Source: Candidatus Methanomethylophilaceae archaeon (lineage in GTDB: Archaea > Thermoplasmatota > Thermoplasmata > Methanomassiliicoccales > Methanomethylophilaceae). Taken from it: DNA of 6,365 nucleotides. Each line of letters opens with the position of its first letter. Within the stretch, counting starts at the first letter, position 1. Below the pieces are notes generated by a model. That model was given only the letters and a program-made list of their open reading frames with translations, made no database searches and had not been told where the DNA came from. The position numbers were made by a program, and so were the translations under genes. The stretch spans positions 1-6,365 of the forward strand of contig JAEDGA010000061.1 in the NCBI GenBank assembly GCA_016297775.1, given 5' to 3'. Positions 5,821 through 6,365 of the stretch are shown in pieces.

Positions 5821-6365
5821 ATCCAACCCCTCCCTGCGACCGCATGTTCCACCGCTTTGACCCTGTCGCCCCTTCCGATGATCTCCAGAAACTCCTCGTC
5901 CTTCAGGATCGCTGCGAGAAATTCGCGTCTCCCCTTCTGGTCGTGTATGTTCTCTTTGATTATCCCGCGTATGTCCGTGAGTGCATCCAGCAGCGTATCG
6001 AACCTTTCGTCGAGGAATTTATCCAACTCCTGGATCACGTATGGCGGGAACGCTGGTACGTTGCCTCCGGAGGATACGGCAACGGTGTATCCTTTCCTTT
6101 CAAGCACTGAAGGGATCAGCACATCCCCTCCACCGTGTGCGGAATTCACCCTTATGCCGATGGACAATGCACGGTCACGGATCATTCCGTTGATCCCCTT
6201 GTCATCGGTCGCAGCAACGATCATGTCGGCACAACCGGGTACGATGTCCTTCTCGGGATCGACACAACGGCATTCCACGGTGTCGGCGATATCTTCTATC
6301 TCGGGCAGTACGGTCTTGGCTATGACACGTATCTTCGCGTCGGCAAGGTATCTGCATTTCCTAAT
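5814..6365 (-). CDS. Precorrin-2 dehydrogenase (SirC/Met8p/CysG N-domain family), 5' end outside window
   Basis: NAD-dependent oxidation of precorrin-2 to sirohydrochlorin, expected in the cytosol. The reading frame is open to the right edge: the last window base is the first base of a codon, and 183 codons plus a TGA stop are visible. The first internal start-like codon (GTG at 6278) is not the true start, because family sequence continues upstream of it: RKCRYLADAKIRVIAK matches the segment just after the NAD-binding glycine loop, and that loop lies outside the window. Further motifs are IVAATDD (visible residues 49-55), IRVN (about 71-74), LIPSVLERKG (83-92) and AVSSGG (96-101), followed by a short helical tail. 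Adding roughly 20-25 missing residues gives about 205, close to single-function SirC and shorter than bifunctional Met8p (memory of family sizes). Odd point: where the family has N-x-x-D-x-P, this protein reads NSAHGGG, so the conserved Asp is lost while the SSGG serine is kept. It overlaps hemA, which indicates co-transcription. Family confident; chelatase activity cannot be judged. Confidence 0.87.
   Translation of the reverse strand: MRKCRYLADAKIRVIAKTVLPEIEDIADTVECRCVDPEKDIVPGCADMIVAATDDKGINGMIRDRALSIGIRVNSAHGGGDVLIPSVLERKGYTVAVSSGGNVPAFPPYVIQELDKFLDERFDTLLDALTDIRGIIKENIHDQKGRREFLAAILKDEEFLEIIGRGDRVKAVEHAVAGRGWIC
5829..5833 (-). promoter_or_regulatory. Shine-Dalgarno GGAGG for hemA
   Basis: On the minus strand the sequence reads AGGGAGGGG just before two in-frame TTG codons. 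The GGAGG core is 8 nt from the second TTG (5820) and 2 nt from the first (5826). This spacing is why the shorter hemA start is preferred. The site lies inside the 3' end of the precorrin-2 dehydrogenase gene. Confidence 0.65.

Noticed and set aside
3..6365. Absence of TAG stops (six TGA, one TAA), possibly hinting at a pyrrolysine-using archaeon
   Set aside because: Four of the six TGA stops are fixed by ATGA overlaps, so the sample carries almost no information. No in-frame TAG occurs inside any gene.

Overview
The window is a single, gap-free run of seven genes, all on the minus strand, that together encode the common trunk of tetrapyrrole biosynthesis from glutamyl-tRNA to sirohydrochlorin. 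In transcription order (right to left) they are: a precorrin-2 dehydrogenase of the SirC/Met8p/CysG-N type (5' end outside the window), glutamyl-tRNA reductase (hemA), porphobilinogen synthase (hemB), glutamate-1-semialdehyde aminomutase (hemL), hydroxymethylbilane synthase (hemC), uroporphyrinogen-III C-methyltransferase (cobA) and uroporphyrinogen-III synthase (hemD). Every enzyme assignment rests on motifs readable in the translation.

The pathway works as follows. HemA reduces Glu-tRNA to glutamate-1-semialdehyde and HemL converts that to 5-aminolevulinate. HemB condenses two of these to porphobilinogen, HemC builds the linear tetrapyrrole and HemD closes it to uroporphyrinogen III. CobA methylates the ring to precorrin-2, and the SirC-like protein oxidises it to sirohydrochlorin. 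Sirohydrochlorin is the branch point to siroheme, archaeal (Ahb) heme, cobalamin and coenzyme F430. No chelatase and no later branch enzyme is in view, so the window does not show which end product is served.

Layout: coding is essentially 100%. There are no intergenic gaps: 7 (or 13) nt overlap between the dehydrogenase gene and hemA, 22 nt between hemA and hemB, and four identical 4-nt ATGA overlaps at hemB/hemL, hemL/hemC, hemC/cobA and cobA/hemD. No promoter, terminator, RNA gene, repeat or mobile element was found. The cluster is entered from upstream of the window, and it may continue past the left edge, since only two bases follow the hemD stop.

Organism: the C5 route to ALA, a cysteine-ligated zinc-type HemB, a stand-alone CobA and SirC in one operon, Shine-Dalgarno sites of the GGAG(G)TGA type and a moderate-to-high GC content fit an anaerobic archaeon. 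My best guess is a methanogen of the Thermoplasmata (Methanomassiliicoccales / Methanomethylophilaceae-like), but that lineage call is an inference, and an anaerobic bacterium is not strictly excluded.

No new type of system is evident. The most interesting signal is that several enzymes of this otherwise standard pathway depart from their family consensus at active-site positions: the catalytic Asp region of the dehydrogenase, a conserved His in HemA, the active-site flap of HemB (cysteine enriched), and the HSxKD and DPRD motifs of HemC.
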